Assembly (NCBI GenBank): GCA_910588095.1
Contig: CAJUQH010000007.1
Location: forward strand, 22,998-86,997
Reading direction: 5' to 3'
DNA length: 64,000 nt
From: an uncultured Eggerthellaceae bacterium
GTDB lineage: Bacteria > Actinomycetota > Coriobacteriia > Coriobacteriales > Eggerthellaceae
Shown here: one piece after another, positions 51,606-59,883 of the stretch
Position numbering within the stretch: the first letter of the stretch is position 1
How the letters are laid out: the number at the start of each line of letters is the position of its first letter
Translations under genes and position numbers: made by a program
Notes under the pieces: model-generated
What the model was told of the DNA's origin: nothing
Databases searched by the model: none
The model's input: only the letters and a program-made list of their open reading frames with translations

Positions 51606-52385
51606 ATGTGCCGGATGTTCACCATATTGAGCTTCGATGAGGTGCTGGGAATCATCCGGCAGCTCGAGTGCTGCTCGCCGCACATCGACAGCAAAGAGTG
51701 GCCGCTTATCCTTCCTGCGCCTGGGGGAAAGAGCGGGCCTGCTGGCGAATCTGGCGGAGAGGCCGAAGAAGGGGAGGTTGCTGCGGCCAGCGCCCCCAAC
51801 GGCCAGCTGAGCCTCTTCGACGAGCTTCAGTCCCAGCCCCAGCTGCAGCCGCATACGCCGCAGCCTGCGCGTGCCTACCCGGGCTCGGCCGTGCCCGTCA
51901 TCGTGCCCTCATTCGACACGAGCGCTTCCGCCGCGCCGACCCTTGTTCCTGGCAGCCTTGAGGCGCGAACCCTTACCTGGGGCTACGAGGCTGACTGGAA
52001 GAAGGCGCTGCTGTTCAACACGCGTCTCGATAGCGTGCAGAAGCCCATCTGGCGTGACTCCATGGCCCATCGCCGCTGCCTCATCCCAGCGCTGAGCTTC
52101 TTCGAATCCCATGCTACCGAGACGGTGCCCAGCCCGCGTTCTGGCAAGCCGGTGAAGCGCCCCTACGAGTTCGCGCTGCCTGACAGCGAGCCCTTCCTCA
52201 TCGGGGGCATCTGGCAAGGCGGCCGTTTCTCCATGGTCACGACCGACCCGAACGCCGCAGTGGCTCCGGTCCATGACCGCATGCCGCTCGTCCTGCGTCC
52301 TCACGAGGTGTCACTCTGGCTCAGCGGCGGCTACCAGGCCCTCGCCGACCGCTCCGCCCTCGCGCTCGACGTGCGCCCGGCATAG
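51606..52385 (+). CDS. SRAP-family protein (YedK/HMCES-like abasic-site protector)
   Basis: This 259-aa protein begins MCR, placing Cys2 to become the N-terminal catalytic residue that cross-links to abasic sites in single-stranded DNA. Other conserved parts are FNTRLDSVQKPIW, RCLIPALSFFES (catalytic Glu) and VHDRMPLVL (catalytic His). A low-complexity insert of about 75 residues (residues 40-115) interrupts the fold between early strands and is unusual. No RBS or SOS box is obvious upstream. Confidence 0.88.
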   Translation: MCRMFTILSFDEVLGIIRQLECCSPHIDSKEWPLILPAPGGKSGPAGESGGEAEEGEVAAASAPNGQLSLFDELQSQPQLQPHTPQPARAYPGSAVPVIVPSFDTSASAAPTLVPGSLEARTLTWGYEADWKKALLFNTRLDSVQKPIWRDSMAHRRCLIPALSFFESHATETVPSPRSGKPVKRPYEFALPDSEPFLIGGIWQGGRFSMVTTDPNAAVAPVHDRMPLVLRPHEVSLWLSGGYQALADRSALALDVRPA

Positions 52386-52513
52386 CTCCCCATGTCGAAG
52401 CGCATGGGCTCGATCGCGCCAACGATCAACAGGAATATGGGGAATCGCGGGAGCAGCCGCCCCCGAACCGGGCAGCCCTGCTCGCTGCGGCCCTTCCGCC
52501 CGTCCGGCAGCCG

Positions 52514-52813
52514 CTAGCTCACCGCGTGCTTCACGCGGTCGGATTCCTCGGCTCGCTTGGCATCGTTGAAGCGGTCGAGCGTGCCCACCAGGTAACCGGT
52601 GATGCGCCGGATACGCTCGAAGCGCCCGTCGACCGGGTAGTAGGTCAGCTCGACGTCGTCGCCGTCCAGATGCGCCTCGATGTGGTCGATGCGCTCGGCA
52701 TGCCCCTCATAGCGCTCAAGTCCGCGCTCGATGTAGGCGCGTGCCTCGTCCTCGCTCATCTCGCCGTCGCTCACCAGCGTCACGCCCTCGAATGTGTACT
52801 CCACGTCTACCAT
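52514..52813 (-). CDS. Stand-alone NrdD-like glycyl-radical tail protein
   Basis: The 99-aa protein ends with RRITGYLVGTLDRFNDAKR followed by AEESDRVKH. This matches the C-terminal glycyl-radical loop of class III ribonucleotide reductases (GYL ... RFN ... K ... E ... RVKH). The preceding 60 residues are acidic and do not contain the NrdD catalytic barrel. It may be a small NrdD-type protein as annotated in some anaerobes, or a spare glycyl-radical domain analogous to YfiD/GrcA for pyruvate formate-lyase. No activase gene is adjacent. The ATG overlaps the upstream gene's stop, so the two are coupled. Confidence 0.6.
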   Translation of the reverse strand: MVDVEYTFEGVTLVSDGEMSEDEARAYIERGLERYEGHAERIDHIEAHLDGDDVELTYYPVDGRFERIRRITGYLVGTLDRFNDAKRAEESDRVKHAVS

Positions 52814-52974
52814 CCCTTCTCGGGGTCGATGTCCTTCATGGCGGGGTTGCGGCAGCCGACGTAGACCTCGCCCGTGGCCTCGTCGCGTCGCGCGATGCGG
52901 AACGGGCAGCACGACGAGCAGCTTATGCAGCGGTCGTCGTCGCTGGGAAGGGGCGTTGCCGGCTGCTTTTCCAT
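52807..52974 (-). CDS. 55-aa Cys-rich protein coupled to the glycyl-radical tail
   Basis: The frame encodes a Cys cluster CISCSSCC and one further Cys (YVGCRNP), enough to bind zinc or an Fe-S cluster. It overlaps the downstream glycyl-radical gene by 7 bases. The ATG directly follows an extended -10 box (TGGTAGAAT) with six bases between, so the mRNA is probably leaderless. In full-length NrdD a four-Cys zinc site lies just before the glycyl-radical loop, so the two small proteins may together supply parts of that region. Function unknown. Confidence 0.6.
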   Translation of the reverse strand: MEKQPATPLPSDDDRCISCSSCCPFRIARRDEATGEVYVGCRNPAMKDIDPEKGW

Positions 52975-52993
52975 GGGCGCATTCTACCACGGC
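52971..52993 (-). promoter_or_regulatory. Leaderless-type promoter, copy 1
   Basis: On the minus strand this 23-bp element reads TGGTAGAAT (extended -10), six bases, then the ATG of the Cys-rich gene, so +1 falls on the start codon. All 23 bases recur at 54602-54624 before the PucR gene. Confidence 0.6.
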
Positions 52994-53024
52994 TGGCTGC
53001 CCGCGTTCCCTTCCTTGCGCGCGG

Positions 53025-53080
53025 GCAAAGCAAAAGCCGGCCCCGGGAACCCCCGGCAGCCGGCCTCCTTCGGCGGTACC
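53025..53080 (-). terminator. Terminator after the 56-aa protein gene
   Basis: On the minus strand a GC-rich hairpin (GCCGGC ... GCCGGC, with an inner GGG/CCC pairing) is followed by TTTTGCTTTG, a fair rho-independent terminator. Confidence 0.6.
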
Positions 53081-53100
53081 TTCGCGCGGATTGCCTGGCG

Positions 53101-53271
53101 CTATTTCTTGATGGGCAGCACGTCGCAGCCTGCCAGCGAGCACACGGCGCTGCTCGCGTGGTGCGCGATGCCCAGGTGCTCGAAGCGCCCCACCAGGCTC
53201 AGGCAGCACTTCTGCTCGATCTCGGACAGCTCGGAAAGCGCCTGCACGGCCTCCTCGGTCAGCTTGCTCAT
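53101..53271 (-). CDS. Hypothetical 56-aa protein
   Basis: The frame encodes a helical N-terminus (MSKLTEEAVQALSELSEIEQK) and four Cys (CC, then C and C near the C-terminus: AVCSLAGCDVLP). AGAGGA lies upstream as RBS and a terminator follows. No family is recognised; with four Cys a metal-binding or redox role is conceivable. Confidence 0.6.
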   Translation of the reverse strand: MSKLTEEAVQALSELSEIEQKCCLSLVGRFEHLGIAHHASSAVCSLAGCDVLPIKK

Positions 53272-53361
53272 GTTATGTCCTCTCGTCAGCTTTCTTGCAA
53301 CGCAGAGAATGCTATCAGCGCGCTGCCCGGCGTCTTTTGGACAGACGGCCATGGTTGATGG

Positions 53362-53392
53362 CTTCCTTTTGTCCGATTGCACAAAAGGGAAG
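53362..53392. terminator. AT-armed hairpin downstream of the PucR gene
   Basis: CTTCCTTTTGT (53362-53372) is complementary to ACAAAAGGGAAG (53381-53392) apart from one bulged G. It lies between the end of the PucR gene and the start of the 56-aa gene, both on the minus strand, and may end the PucR transcript. Confidence 0.4.
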
Positions 53393-53456
53393 GTGCTGGG
53401 AAGCGTCGGGAAACGTCGGAAGGCAGCAGAGGGCGAAAGGCGGAAGATCACTGCCC

Positions 53457-54605
53457 CTACGCCAGGAACATCAGCATGAGGAAGCGCGCCAGCTCGCGAT
53501 CGGTGGAGTCGGGCAAGTCCAGTACCTCCCGCATCCTCCGCATGCGGTAGCGTACGGTGTTCGGATGCGTGAACAGCGTCTCGGCCGCCGTCCGCACGTC
53601 GCCGCATGCGTCGGCCAGCGCCTGGGCCGTTTCCAGCAGGCTGCCATCACAGCCCTCGTCATGCATCGACAGCGTCTGCCGGTACAGCTCGCAGGTGCTC
53701 GTCATCAGCCGATCCGAGCGCGCTGCGAGCCGGAACGCGTCGGCTCCCATGGCTGCCCAGCGCGTGGCCGCCCGCCCGCGGGCCTCGCCGCTCTCCAGCG
53801 CCGCGAACGCCTCGCGCACTGCCAGGTCGCCCTGGCCGAGCGGCACTTCCTCGCTGATGCCAGCGGTGAAGCGCCCGTGCGGCTGCAACAGCTGCACGAA
53901 CTCCGAGTCGCGTTCCAGCGCCCATGCGGCTGGCGGCCGGTTGTAGGTCACCAGCATGAGCGCGCAGCCGTGATAGCGCAGCACCGATGCCGTCTCGATG
54001 CGCTCCCAGTCGCGCTTGATGGCGTCGCATACGCTGGCTAGCTCGTCTATCTGGGCGTACAGCGAAGCCTCGTCTGTCGCAGCGGGCCGCAGCACCGCGC
54101 ATTGCACGGTGGCGCCCGTCGCGCCGATGGCCTCATAGAACACCGTGCGCACCGCTTCCGCATCGGCGCTCACCAGCAGCCCGTCGATCAGGCGCGCCGT
54201 GTCGGAGTCGGCCCGGTCGCGCTCGAGCAGCTTCATGGCCTGGAAGATGACGTGCTCGTAGTACTCGCCTTCGTACACCAGCAGCGGTGTGCCCGATGCC
54301 TCGCCGGCGGCTATCACCGCGTCGCTCAAGGGGATCCGATGCACGTTGCGCACGGCCAACGCCGCCAGCGGCCGCTGCAACATCAGGCACAGCGCGCGCT
54401 CGGCCAGGGCGGCATCGCCCCGCGCGAACCCCAGGTTGGTCACGATGAGCTCGCCGGCCACGTAGTCGCCGTAGGCGGTGTCGTCAGGCGGTGCGTCCAT
54501 GATGCCCACGTTGCGCACCGGCCGCTGCAGCGCGCCTGAGCCCCCGGCTAGCACCTTCACGGTGTGGAACGCGGGCAGCGCGGTTATGTCGGCGACAGTC
54601 ACCAT
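53457..54605 (-). CDS. PucR-family transcriptional regulator
   Basis: This 382-aa protein has an N-terminal PucR domain (TVKVLAGGSGALQRPVRNVGIMD, GELIVTNLGFARGD) and a C-terminal helix-turn-helix of the PucR/CdaR type (AAETLFTHPNTVRYRMRRMREVLDL). These proteins respond to small metabolites such as purines or amino acids and usually control nearby catabolic genes, none of which is evident here. The start codon lies directly after an extended -10 box, identical to the one at 52971, so the message is likely leaderless. It is divergent from the 91-aa gene at 54758. Confidence 0.88.
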   Translation of the reverse strand: MVTVADITALPAFHTVKVLAGGSGALQRPVRNVGIMDAPPDDTAYGDYVAGELIVTNLGFARGDAALAERALCLMLQRPLAALAVRNVHRIPLSDAVIAAGEASGTPLLVYEGEYYEHVIFQAMKLLERDRADSDTARLIDGLLVSADAEAVRTVFYEAIGATGATVQCAVLRPAATDEASLYAQIDELASVCDAIKRDWERIETASVLRYHGCALMLVTYNRPPAAWALERDSEFVQLLQPHGRFTAGISEEVPLGQGDLAVREAFAALESGEARGRAATRWAAMGADAFRLAARSDRLMTSTCELYRQTLSMHDEGCDGSLLETAQALADACGDVRTAAETLFTHPNTVRYRMRRMREVLDLPDSTDRELARFLMLMFLA

Positions 54606-54624
54606 GGGCGCATTCTACCACGGC
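54602..54624 (-). promoter_or_regulatory. Leaderless-type promoter, copy 2
   Basis: Identical over 23 bases to 52971-52993. On the minus strand the extended -10 TGGTAGAAT stands six bases before the PucR ATG. The identity extends across the start codon and upstream sequence, which is more than a -10 consensus requires. Confidence 0.6.
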
Positions 54625-54665
54625 CTACGGGGCCGTCACGGCCGTCGCCTTCTGCGCGCCTGCTC

Positions 54666-54671
54666 TATAAT
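54666..54671 (+). promoter_or_regulatory. -10 box of the 91-aa gene
   Basis: A consensus TATAAT stands 87 bases before the ATG at 54758. No convincing -35 box is seen. Confidence 0.4.
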
Positions 54672-54757
54672 GGAAGGAAGCCGAGAGATGAGGATCGTCG
54701 GGAAGGGGCGCCCGCGCCGCCGCGCACGCCTTCTCGACCAAGGAAAGGACCATCGCC

Positions 54758-55033
54758 ATGGATGCTTGCCAGGTGAGCAGCCCCGCCCCCGAAGGCTCGT
54801 TCGACGAGCTCGTGGCCGCCATGCAGAAAGACTCGTACTGGATACGCTTCTTCGTGCGCCCCTGCTGCCCCGCGCCCGACCTGGAAGGCGCCGCCAAGAT
54901 GCTCGACAAGCTGAAGGCCGAGGCCCTGGAGCGCACCGACCTTGCCGACGAGCAGCGCCAGCAGCTGGCCGACCTCATCGAGGCGCGCAAGGCCTGGTAC
55001 GCCACCTCGGGCCTCTGCCGCAAGGCTTCTTAG
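54758..55033 (+). CDS. Hypothetical 91-aa soluble protein
   Basis: A mostly helical protein (FDELVAAMQKDSYWIRFFVR, then AAKMLDKLKAEALERT and QQLADLIEARKAWY) with a CCPAP segment and one more Cys near the end. RBS AAGGAAAGGA supports the start. No family is recognised. It ends 8 bases before the DUF554 gene and is probably co-transcribed with it. Confidence 0.7.
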   Translation: MDACQVSSPAPEGSFDELVAAMQKDSYWIRFFVRPCCPAPDLEGAAKMLDKLKAEALERTDLADEQRQQLADLIEARKAWYATSGLCRKAS

Positions 55034-55041
55034 GGCGCCCC

Positions 55042-55887
55042 GTGGTAGGCACTATCGCCAACACCATCGGCATCCTGCTGGGCTGCGCCATCGGCAGCGT
55101 GGTGAAGCGCGGCCTGGGCGAGCGCTACCAGGACGTGCTGTTCTGCGCCATGGGCCTGGCGGCGTTCGGCCTGGGCATCCATGCGCTGGTGGAGGGCATG
55201 ACCGACAGCGCCTACCCGGTGCTGTTCATCGCGAGCTTGGCCATCGGCGGGGTGGCGGGCACCGCGCTGGACATCAACGGGCGCTTCGACCGCCTGGTGG
55301 AGCGCCTGTCGAAGCCGAAGGGCGGCGACGCGCCGGCCGCTGCTCCCGCAGGCGCGGACGCCATGGAGGCAGCTGAGGCGGTGGCAGGTACGGAAGGGAC
55401 CGTCGGCCTCGCAGCCCCCACCAGCGCGGAAGGCGCCATGGTTGCCGTACCCAAGCCCAAGCTGGCCCAGGGGCTCTCCACCGCCATCATGCTGTTCTGC
55501 TTCGGCACCCTTTCCATCTTGGGCCCCATCAACAGCGCCCTCTACGGCGACGAGACGTTCCTGTTCACCAACGCCATGCTCGACTTCGTCACGTCCATCG
55601 TGCTGGCATCCACGTTCGGGTTCGGCATCGCTGCGGCTGCGGCGGTGCTCTTCTGCTGGCAGGGGAGCATCTTCCTGCTGGCCAACTGGGTGGCGCCGCT
55701 TCTCACCGCCGAGATGATGACCGAGATATCCATCGTCGGCGGCTTCCTCATACTGGCTTCGGGCATGTCGATACTCAAGCTGAAGCCGCTGTCGGTCATG
55801 AACCTGCTGCCGGCGCTGCTCGTGCCGGTGCTGTGGTTCGCGCTGCTGCCGGTGCTGCAGGGCATCGGGTTGCCCTTCGGCTCCTGA
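55042..55887 (+). CDS. DUF554 (YqgA-like) membrane protein
   Basis: This 281-aa protein begins MVGTIANTIGILLGCAIGSVV and has about seven hydrophobic segments, matching DUF554 (GLAAFGLGIHALVEG, LAIGGVAGTALDINGR, CFGTLSILGPINSALYGD, GFLILASGMSILKLK). An extra Ala/Gly-rich stretch of about 50 residues interrupts the middle. The family is a putative transporter or membrane channel of unknown substrate. The start is GTG with TAGGG upstream. Confidence 0.88.
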   Translation: MVGTIANTIGILLGCAIGSVVKRGLGERYQDVLFCAMGLAAFGLGIHALVEGMTDSAYPVLFIASLAIGGVAGTALDINGRFDRLVERLSKPKGGDAPAAAPAGADAMEAAEAVAGTEGTVGLAAPTSAEGAMVAVPKPKLAQGLSTAIMLFCFGTLSILGPINSALYGDETFLFTNAMLDFVTSIVLASTFGFGIAAAAAVLFCWQGSIFLLANWVAPLLTAEMMTEISIVGGFLILASGMSILKLKPLSVMNLLPALLVPVLWFALLPVLQGIGLPFGS

Positions 55888-56003
55888 CCAGGCGTTGCGG
55901 AGCCGTACGCGGAGCCGCAGCGCGCCGCATGCCAGCATCCAAGGGAGCGCACAAGGGCGCAGCCCTGCAGCGCCCTTGTGCTATGATGGCCTCTCGCAGC
56001 CGT

Positions 56004-56088
56004 GGGGGCGTGGCGGAATTGGCATACGCAGCGGACTTAAAATCCGCCGCCGCAAGGCTTCAGGGTTCGAGTCCCTGCGCCCCTACCA
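56004..56088 (+). tRNA. tRNA-Leu (anticodon TAA)
   Basis: The 85-base sequence folds as a type II tRNA. The acceptor GGGGGCG pairs with CGCCCCT (one G-T), and CCA is encoded. The anticodon loop ACTTAAAAT gives anticodon TAA. A long variable arm lies between anticodon and T arms (GCCGCAAGGC), and the T loop is GGTTCGAGTCC. It decodes UUA/UUG. Confidence 0.95.
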
Positions 56089-56185
56089 TCCTGGCCTGCC
56101 GTTCTAGCGTTCTAACGACGCATGTTCCCTTGGCATTTCCCCTGCCACCCTTTGCCTGCCTCCCGCTCGCCCCGATAACGAGAAC

Positions 56186-56215
56186 AGCCCGCCGACCCCG
56201 AAGGGCCGACGGGCT
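56186..56215 (-). terminator. Terminator of the bPH2 membrane-protein pair
   Basis: A 13-bp stem with two wobble pairs and a TTCG tetraloop (AGCCCGTCGGCCC on the minus strand) is followed by GTTCTCGTT. It lies just past the minus-strand gene end at 56264. Confidence 0.65.
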
Positions 56216-56263
56216 GCCAGCACGTCAAGCGGGAGCGAAGGTTCGCCCGAAGCCTAAGCGGTC

Positions 56264-58165
56264 CTAAGCTGTCCGTGGCTTCAGCCAATCGAGCCAGCCA
56301 GCCGCCTCCTCGTCAGACACGTCGATGAGCCGCACCGTGGTGCCGCCCACGCCAGCCGCGGTGCGCGCCTGGATGGTGGCCGTACGCGCCCGGCGCTGCA
56401 GCGGGTTGGCCCGGGCGCAGCCGAACTGTATCTTCTGGCGGGGGAACGTCACCGTCTCGGTGGAGAGCCCGCTGTTGGTCACCTGCATGAACCGGCGGCT
56501 CACGGCGAAGCTCGAGTGGCGGTACCACAGCACCGCGCCCACCACGTCCAGCACGGCTAGCACCGCGGCCAGCACGTAGAACGCTATGGCGAACATGTTC
56601 AGCATGGGCAGCACCCACATGTCGCGCGGGTCGTCCCAGACGCTCGGATCGCTCAGCACCGCGTTCAGGATCACCTGGAGCACGGCCACGGTCACCGCCA
56701 GCCAGAAGCCGCCGCCCTGCCAGAGGGTGCGCCGCACGATGCCGCGGCGCAGCGCCGGCTTGGGCAGATGCTGCTGCTCGGTGGGCATGTCGGCGAACTC
56801 CGGCACCAGACCGGCCAGTATCTCGGGCACGCGGCTGACCTTGACGAAGGGGTGCACTACCAGCCCCTGGTTGGCCAGGCCGTTCTGCTTCTGCTGGCTT
56901 TCCTCGCCGGTGGCGGCGTCGATCTTGCCCAGCGATACCTCGCAGTAGCCCAGCAGGCGGCGGATGAGGCTCTGCTTCACCGTGACCGACTGCACGCGCG
57001 TGATGCTCACGCCTTGCAGCTGGTGCTGCAGCAGGCCGCGCTCCACTTCGATGCGGTCGCCGCGGCGCCGGGCGTGGAAGCCGCCGTAGGACACGCACGC
57101 CCCCAAGAGGGAAGCGCCCCATATCACGAGCGCTATGACCATGACGCCGCCGATGGCCAGGCCGATGAGCGGGCCGGCCGTGGCGCTGGCCACCATGGAG
57201 GTCACGGTGCCGTTGACCACATCGCTGCTGCCCGGCACGAGCTCGAAGACGATGTCGGAAGCCTGGCTGACGAAGCCCAGCACGGCTAGCATGGCCACGA
57301 GGAACGCGGTGTTGTTCGACAGGCCGGTGAGCACGAGCTCCTTGTTCGACAGGCCGTGCTCGTAGGTGACGGCGCCGGTGTCGACGGCCTCGCCGCCGAA
57401 CAGGCCGCCGCCCAGCACACCCCAAGCCTCCTCGCCCTTGGCGAGCACGTTGGGGGAGGCTGCGGAAGCCACCGACGCTGCGGCGCTGGCGGCAACGGCA
57501 GCGCCTTCCGCGCTCGGGGCTGCGTTGGTCCCTTCCGTGCCCATCGTGGCAGCGACAGCAGCGGCACCCGCGGCACCTGCACCCGCCCCGGCCTGCTGCC
57601 CGGCAGCTTGTCCCTGCAGGGCGCTCTGCTTGCGGGCGAACAGCTCGTTGCGCAGGGTATCGGCTTGCTGCTTGGTCAGGTACGGCACCAAGATGGCCTT
57701 GTTCGACGCGCCGCCGGCGGTGTCGACGGTGACGTTGCACACGCCGAACAGCCGTTGCAGCAGCGAGGCGCGCTGGTCCACCGACTGCACGCGCGGGTAG
57801 GCCACATGCACGCGCTTCTTGCTGATTATGCCCGAGCACAGGGTGAACTCGTGGGGGCCCAGCTCGTACCACAGGTGGCGGTAAGCCAGGTAGTGCACGA
57901 GCACCACCAGCCCGAGCAGCAGCACCACGCCCACGGCGGCAGCGCCCAGCACCAGCATGGCGCCTATGAGGTCGGTCGGGCCGCTGGTGGCCAGCTCTAT
58001 CAGCGAGACGATGGACGACAGCGACGTGACCACCAGCACCACCACGACAAGGCCCACGGCCCGCAGCGAGCCGAGCCATATGTAGCTGTTGTGCACCCGG
58101 TGCTTCTCTACCGGCGCGGCGGGTGCGGCGGCCCCGGCCACGGGGCTCTCGGTCGGCGCGCTCAT
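56264..58165 (-). CDS. Large bPH2-domain membrane protein (YdbT-like)
   Basis: This 633-aa protein has paired N-terminal membrane helices, then bacterial PH domains of PF03703 type (WYELGPHEFTLCSGIISKKRVHVAYPRVQSVDQR; ... GDRIEVERGLLQHQLQGVSITRVQSVTVKQS). A third such unit lies at the C-terminus (SRRFMQVTNSGLSTETVTFPRQKIQF). An Ala/Gly-rich linker of about 60 residues separates the first unit. In Bacillus, YdbS/YdbT-type proteins affect antimicrobial peptide sensitivity, but the mechanism is unknown. Its ATG directly abuts the stop of the smaller bPH2 gene (TAGATG), so they are coupled. Confidence 0.88.
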   Translation of the reverse strand: MSAPTESPVAGAAAPAAPVEKHRVHNSYIWLGSLRAVGLVVVVLVVTSLSSIVSLIELATSGPTDLIGAMLVLGAAAVGVVLLLGLVVLVHYLAYRHLWYELGPHEFTLCSGIISKKRVHVAYPRVQSVDQRASLLQRLFGVCNVTVDTAGGASNKAILVPYLTKQQADTLRNELFARKQSALQGQAAGQQAGAGAGAAGAAAVAATMGTEGTNAAPSAEGAAVAASAAASVASAASPNVLAKGEEAWGVLGGGLFGGEAVDTGAVTYEHGLSNKELVLTGLSNNTAFLVAMLAVLGFVSQASDIVFELVPGSSDVVNGTVTSMVASATAGPLIGLAIGGVMVIALVIWGASLLGACVSYGGFHARRRGDRIEVERGLLQHQLQGVSITRVQSVTVKQSLIRRLLGYCEVSLGKIDAATGEESQQKQNGLANQGLVVHPFVKVSRVPEILAGLVPEFADMPTEQQHLPKPALRRGIVRRTLWQGGGFWLAVTVAVLQVILNAVLSDPSVWDDPRDMWVLPMLNMFAIAFYVLAAVLAVLDVVGAVLWYRHSSFAVSRRFMQVTNSGLSTETVTFPRQKIQFGCARANPLQRRARTATIQARTAAGVGGTTVRLIDVSDEEAAGWLDWLKPRTA

Positions 58166-58657
58166 CTACACATCCTCCCGGGCCAGGCGCGCCAGCTCGG
58201 CAGCCTTGTCGCGCAGCAGCTCGGCGGTGGCGTTGTCGACGCCCGGTATATGGTGGTCGCCGGCTGCCGTTGCCACGGTCACGCTCGACAGGCCGAAGGC
58301 GCGCAGGATGGGCCCCTGCTGCGTGTCGGTGTTCTGCACGCGGATGAACGGGATGACGTAGCGCTTGCGCCAGATGATGCCGCAGGCGATGTCCAGGTAC
58401 TCCGGAGAAAGCTCGTAGCGCCAGCGCGCGTAGCGGATGGGCGGCACCACGGCCACTACCAGCACGAGCGCCACGATGGCGGCCACTACCTCGGCCAGCA
58501 CGACGATGAACGCCCAGGATGCGTCGTCGGCCAAAACGCCCACCAGGGCGAACGGCACGATGAAGACGATGGCCAGCAAGGCTACGCTCAAGGCGTCGTT
58601 GATGCGCCACACCGACTTTATGCGCGGGTCAAGGTGCTCGCTGGGGGGCTCTTTCAT
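58166..58657 (-). CDS. Small bPH2-domain membrane protein (YdbS-like)
   Basis: This 163-aa protein has two membrane helices (VALLAIVFIVPFALVGVL; IVVLAEVVAAIVALVLVVAVV) and one bPH2 domain (RYELSPEYLDIACGIIWRKR, VIPFIRVQNTDTQQGPILRAFGLSSV). It is the upstream half of a YdbS/YdbT-type pair. The start MKEPPSEH is the first ATG after GGTGG; a -10-like TACAAT (58707-58702) gives a leader of about 40 nt. Confidence 0.88.
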   Translation of the reverse strand: MKEPPSEHLDPRIKSVWRINDALSVALLAIVFIVPFALVGVLADDASWAFIVVLAEVVAAIVALVLVVAVVPPIRYARWRYELSPEYLDIACGIIWRKRYVIPFIRVQNTDTQQGPILRAFGLSSVTVATAAGDHHIPGVDNATAELLRDKAAELARLAREDV

Positions 58658-58782
58658 ACGGGGTTCCACCTCTCTCGGGTCTCTCTTGGCAATACCTCGC
58701 CATTGTAGCGCACCGCGCGCCCCTTGCCGTAGAATGGGCACAGCCGTTCGGCCCGCACGCGACAAGGAAGGAGGCCGCCGCC

Positions 58783-59883
58783 ATGACGGCCATCCTGGCA
58801 AAGAAGCCCGCCCATGCCTCCCGCCTCAAATGGCAGGTGTACCTGGCGCTGGAAGACCCCTTCCGCGCGTGGCCTGTCGCGCGCTTCTGCGGCGTGGGCC
58901 TCATCGTGCTCATCGTGCTGAACGCCTTCCTGGTGGGGGTGACCGACCAAGAGGTGCCGCCCGACCTGCAGGGGCTCGTGTTCGGCTTCGGCGTGGCGTC
59001 CACCGTGGTGTTCGGCATCGAGTATGGCTGCCGCATCTGGGTGGCCGACCTGGCCTACCCGCACATGCGCGCCTTTCGCGCTCGGCTGCGCTACATGCTC
59101 TCGCTCATGGGGATCATCGACCTGCTGGCCGTGGTGCCTGCGGTGGTGTTCTACCTGGTGCCGGCGTCGGCTGCTCCGCGCGATGCCGTGCGCATCATCC
59201 GCCTGGTGCGGCTCATCAAGCTGTCGCGCTACATGCTGGGGCTCCAGAGCATCGCCCGGGTGTTCGTGAAGCGCCGCCAAGAGATAATCGCCGCGTTCAT
59301 GATCCTGGCGCTGCTCACCGTCGCGTCGAGCGTGCTCATGTACGACGCCGAGCACGCCGCCCAGCCCGACCAGTTCGACAGCGTGCTCACGGGGCTGTAC
59401 TGGGCCATGACCACCATCACCACCACTGGCTACGGCGACTTGGCGCCCATCACGCCTGTTGGGCGGCTGCTGGCCTTCGTCATCATGGTTCTGGCCATCG
59501 GCGCAGTGGCCATACCGGCGGGCATCTTCTCGGCCGGCTTCATCGAGGAGTTCCGCACCCAGCGGCATCATCACAGCGGCCACGGCAAAGGGGGCGCGGC
59601 CGCGGGAAGCGCCGCGGGGGCTTCCTCCAGCCGGGCTGACGAGGAGTTCTACCGCGCTCGCGAGACATTCGACGAGTTCGCGGCGGCATCGCCCGCGATT
59701 CCCTTCGTCCATGCTCCGGCCGAGGCCATTGCAGAAGGCGCCGAAGGCGGCGGGGAAGGCGCCGTCGCGTTGGACGGCCGCGGTGCGGAAGGCCCTGCGG
59801 AAAGCGCTGCGCCTGGTGGGGAAGGGGCCGTGGGCGCGCAAGGGAGCCCAGCCAGCCGGAACAGCCAAGGCGGCCGCCCGTGA
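58783..59883 (+). CDS. Voltage-gated potassium channel-like protein
   Basis: This 366-aa protein has six membrane segments. The S4 helix RIIRLVRLIKLSRYM (residues 137-151) has the repeated positive charges of a voltage sensor, and the pore carries the K+ selectivity filter TTTGYGD (213-219). A His/Gly stretch follows S6, and the last 100 residues are Ala/Gly-rich and probably disordered. It overlaps the chloride-channel gene by 4 bases (GTGA), so translation of the two is coupled. A joint role in membrane potential or osmotic balance is plausible. Confidence 0.92.
   Translation: MTAILAKKPAHASRLKWQVYLALEDPFRAWPVARFCGVGLIVLIVLNAFLVGVTDQEVPPDLQGLVFGFGVASTVVFGIEYGCRIWVADLAYPHMRAFRARLRYMLSLMGIIDLLAVVPAVVFYLVPASAAPRDAVRIIRLVRLIKLSRYMLGLQSIARVFVKRRQEIIAAFMILALLTVASSVLMYDAEHAAQPDQFDSVLTGLYWAMTTITTTGYGDLAPITPVGRLLAFVIMVLAIGAVAIPAGIFSAGFIEEFRTQRHHHSGHGKGGAAAGSAAGASSSRADEEFYRARETFDEFAAASPAIPFVHAPAEAIAEGAEGGGEGAVALDGRGAEGPAESAAPGGEGAVGAQGSPASRNSQGGRP

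Noticed and set aside
56004..56088. Attachment site at the tRNA-Leu gene
   Set aside because: No integrase gene or duplicated tRNA 3' end was seen on either side.
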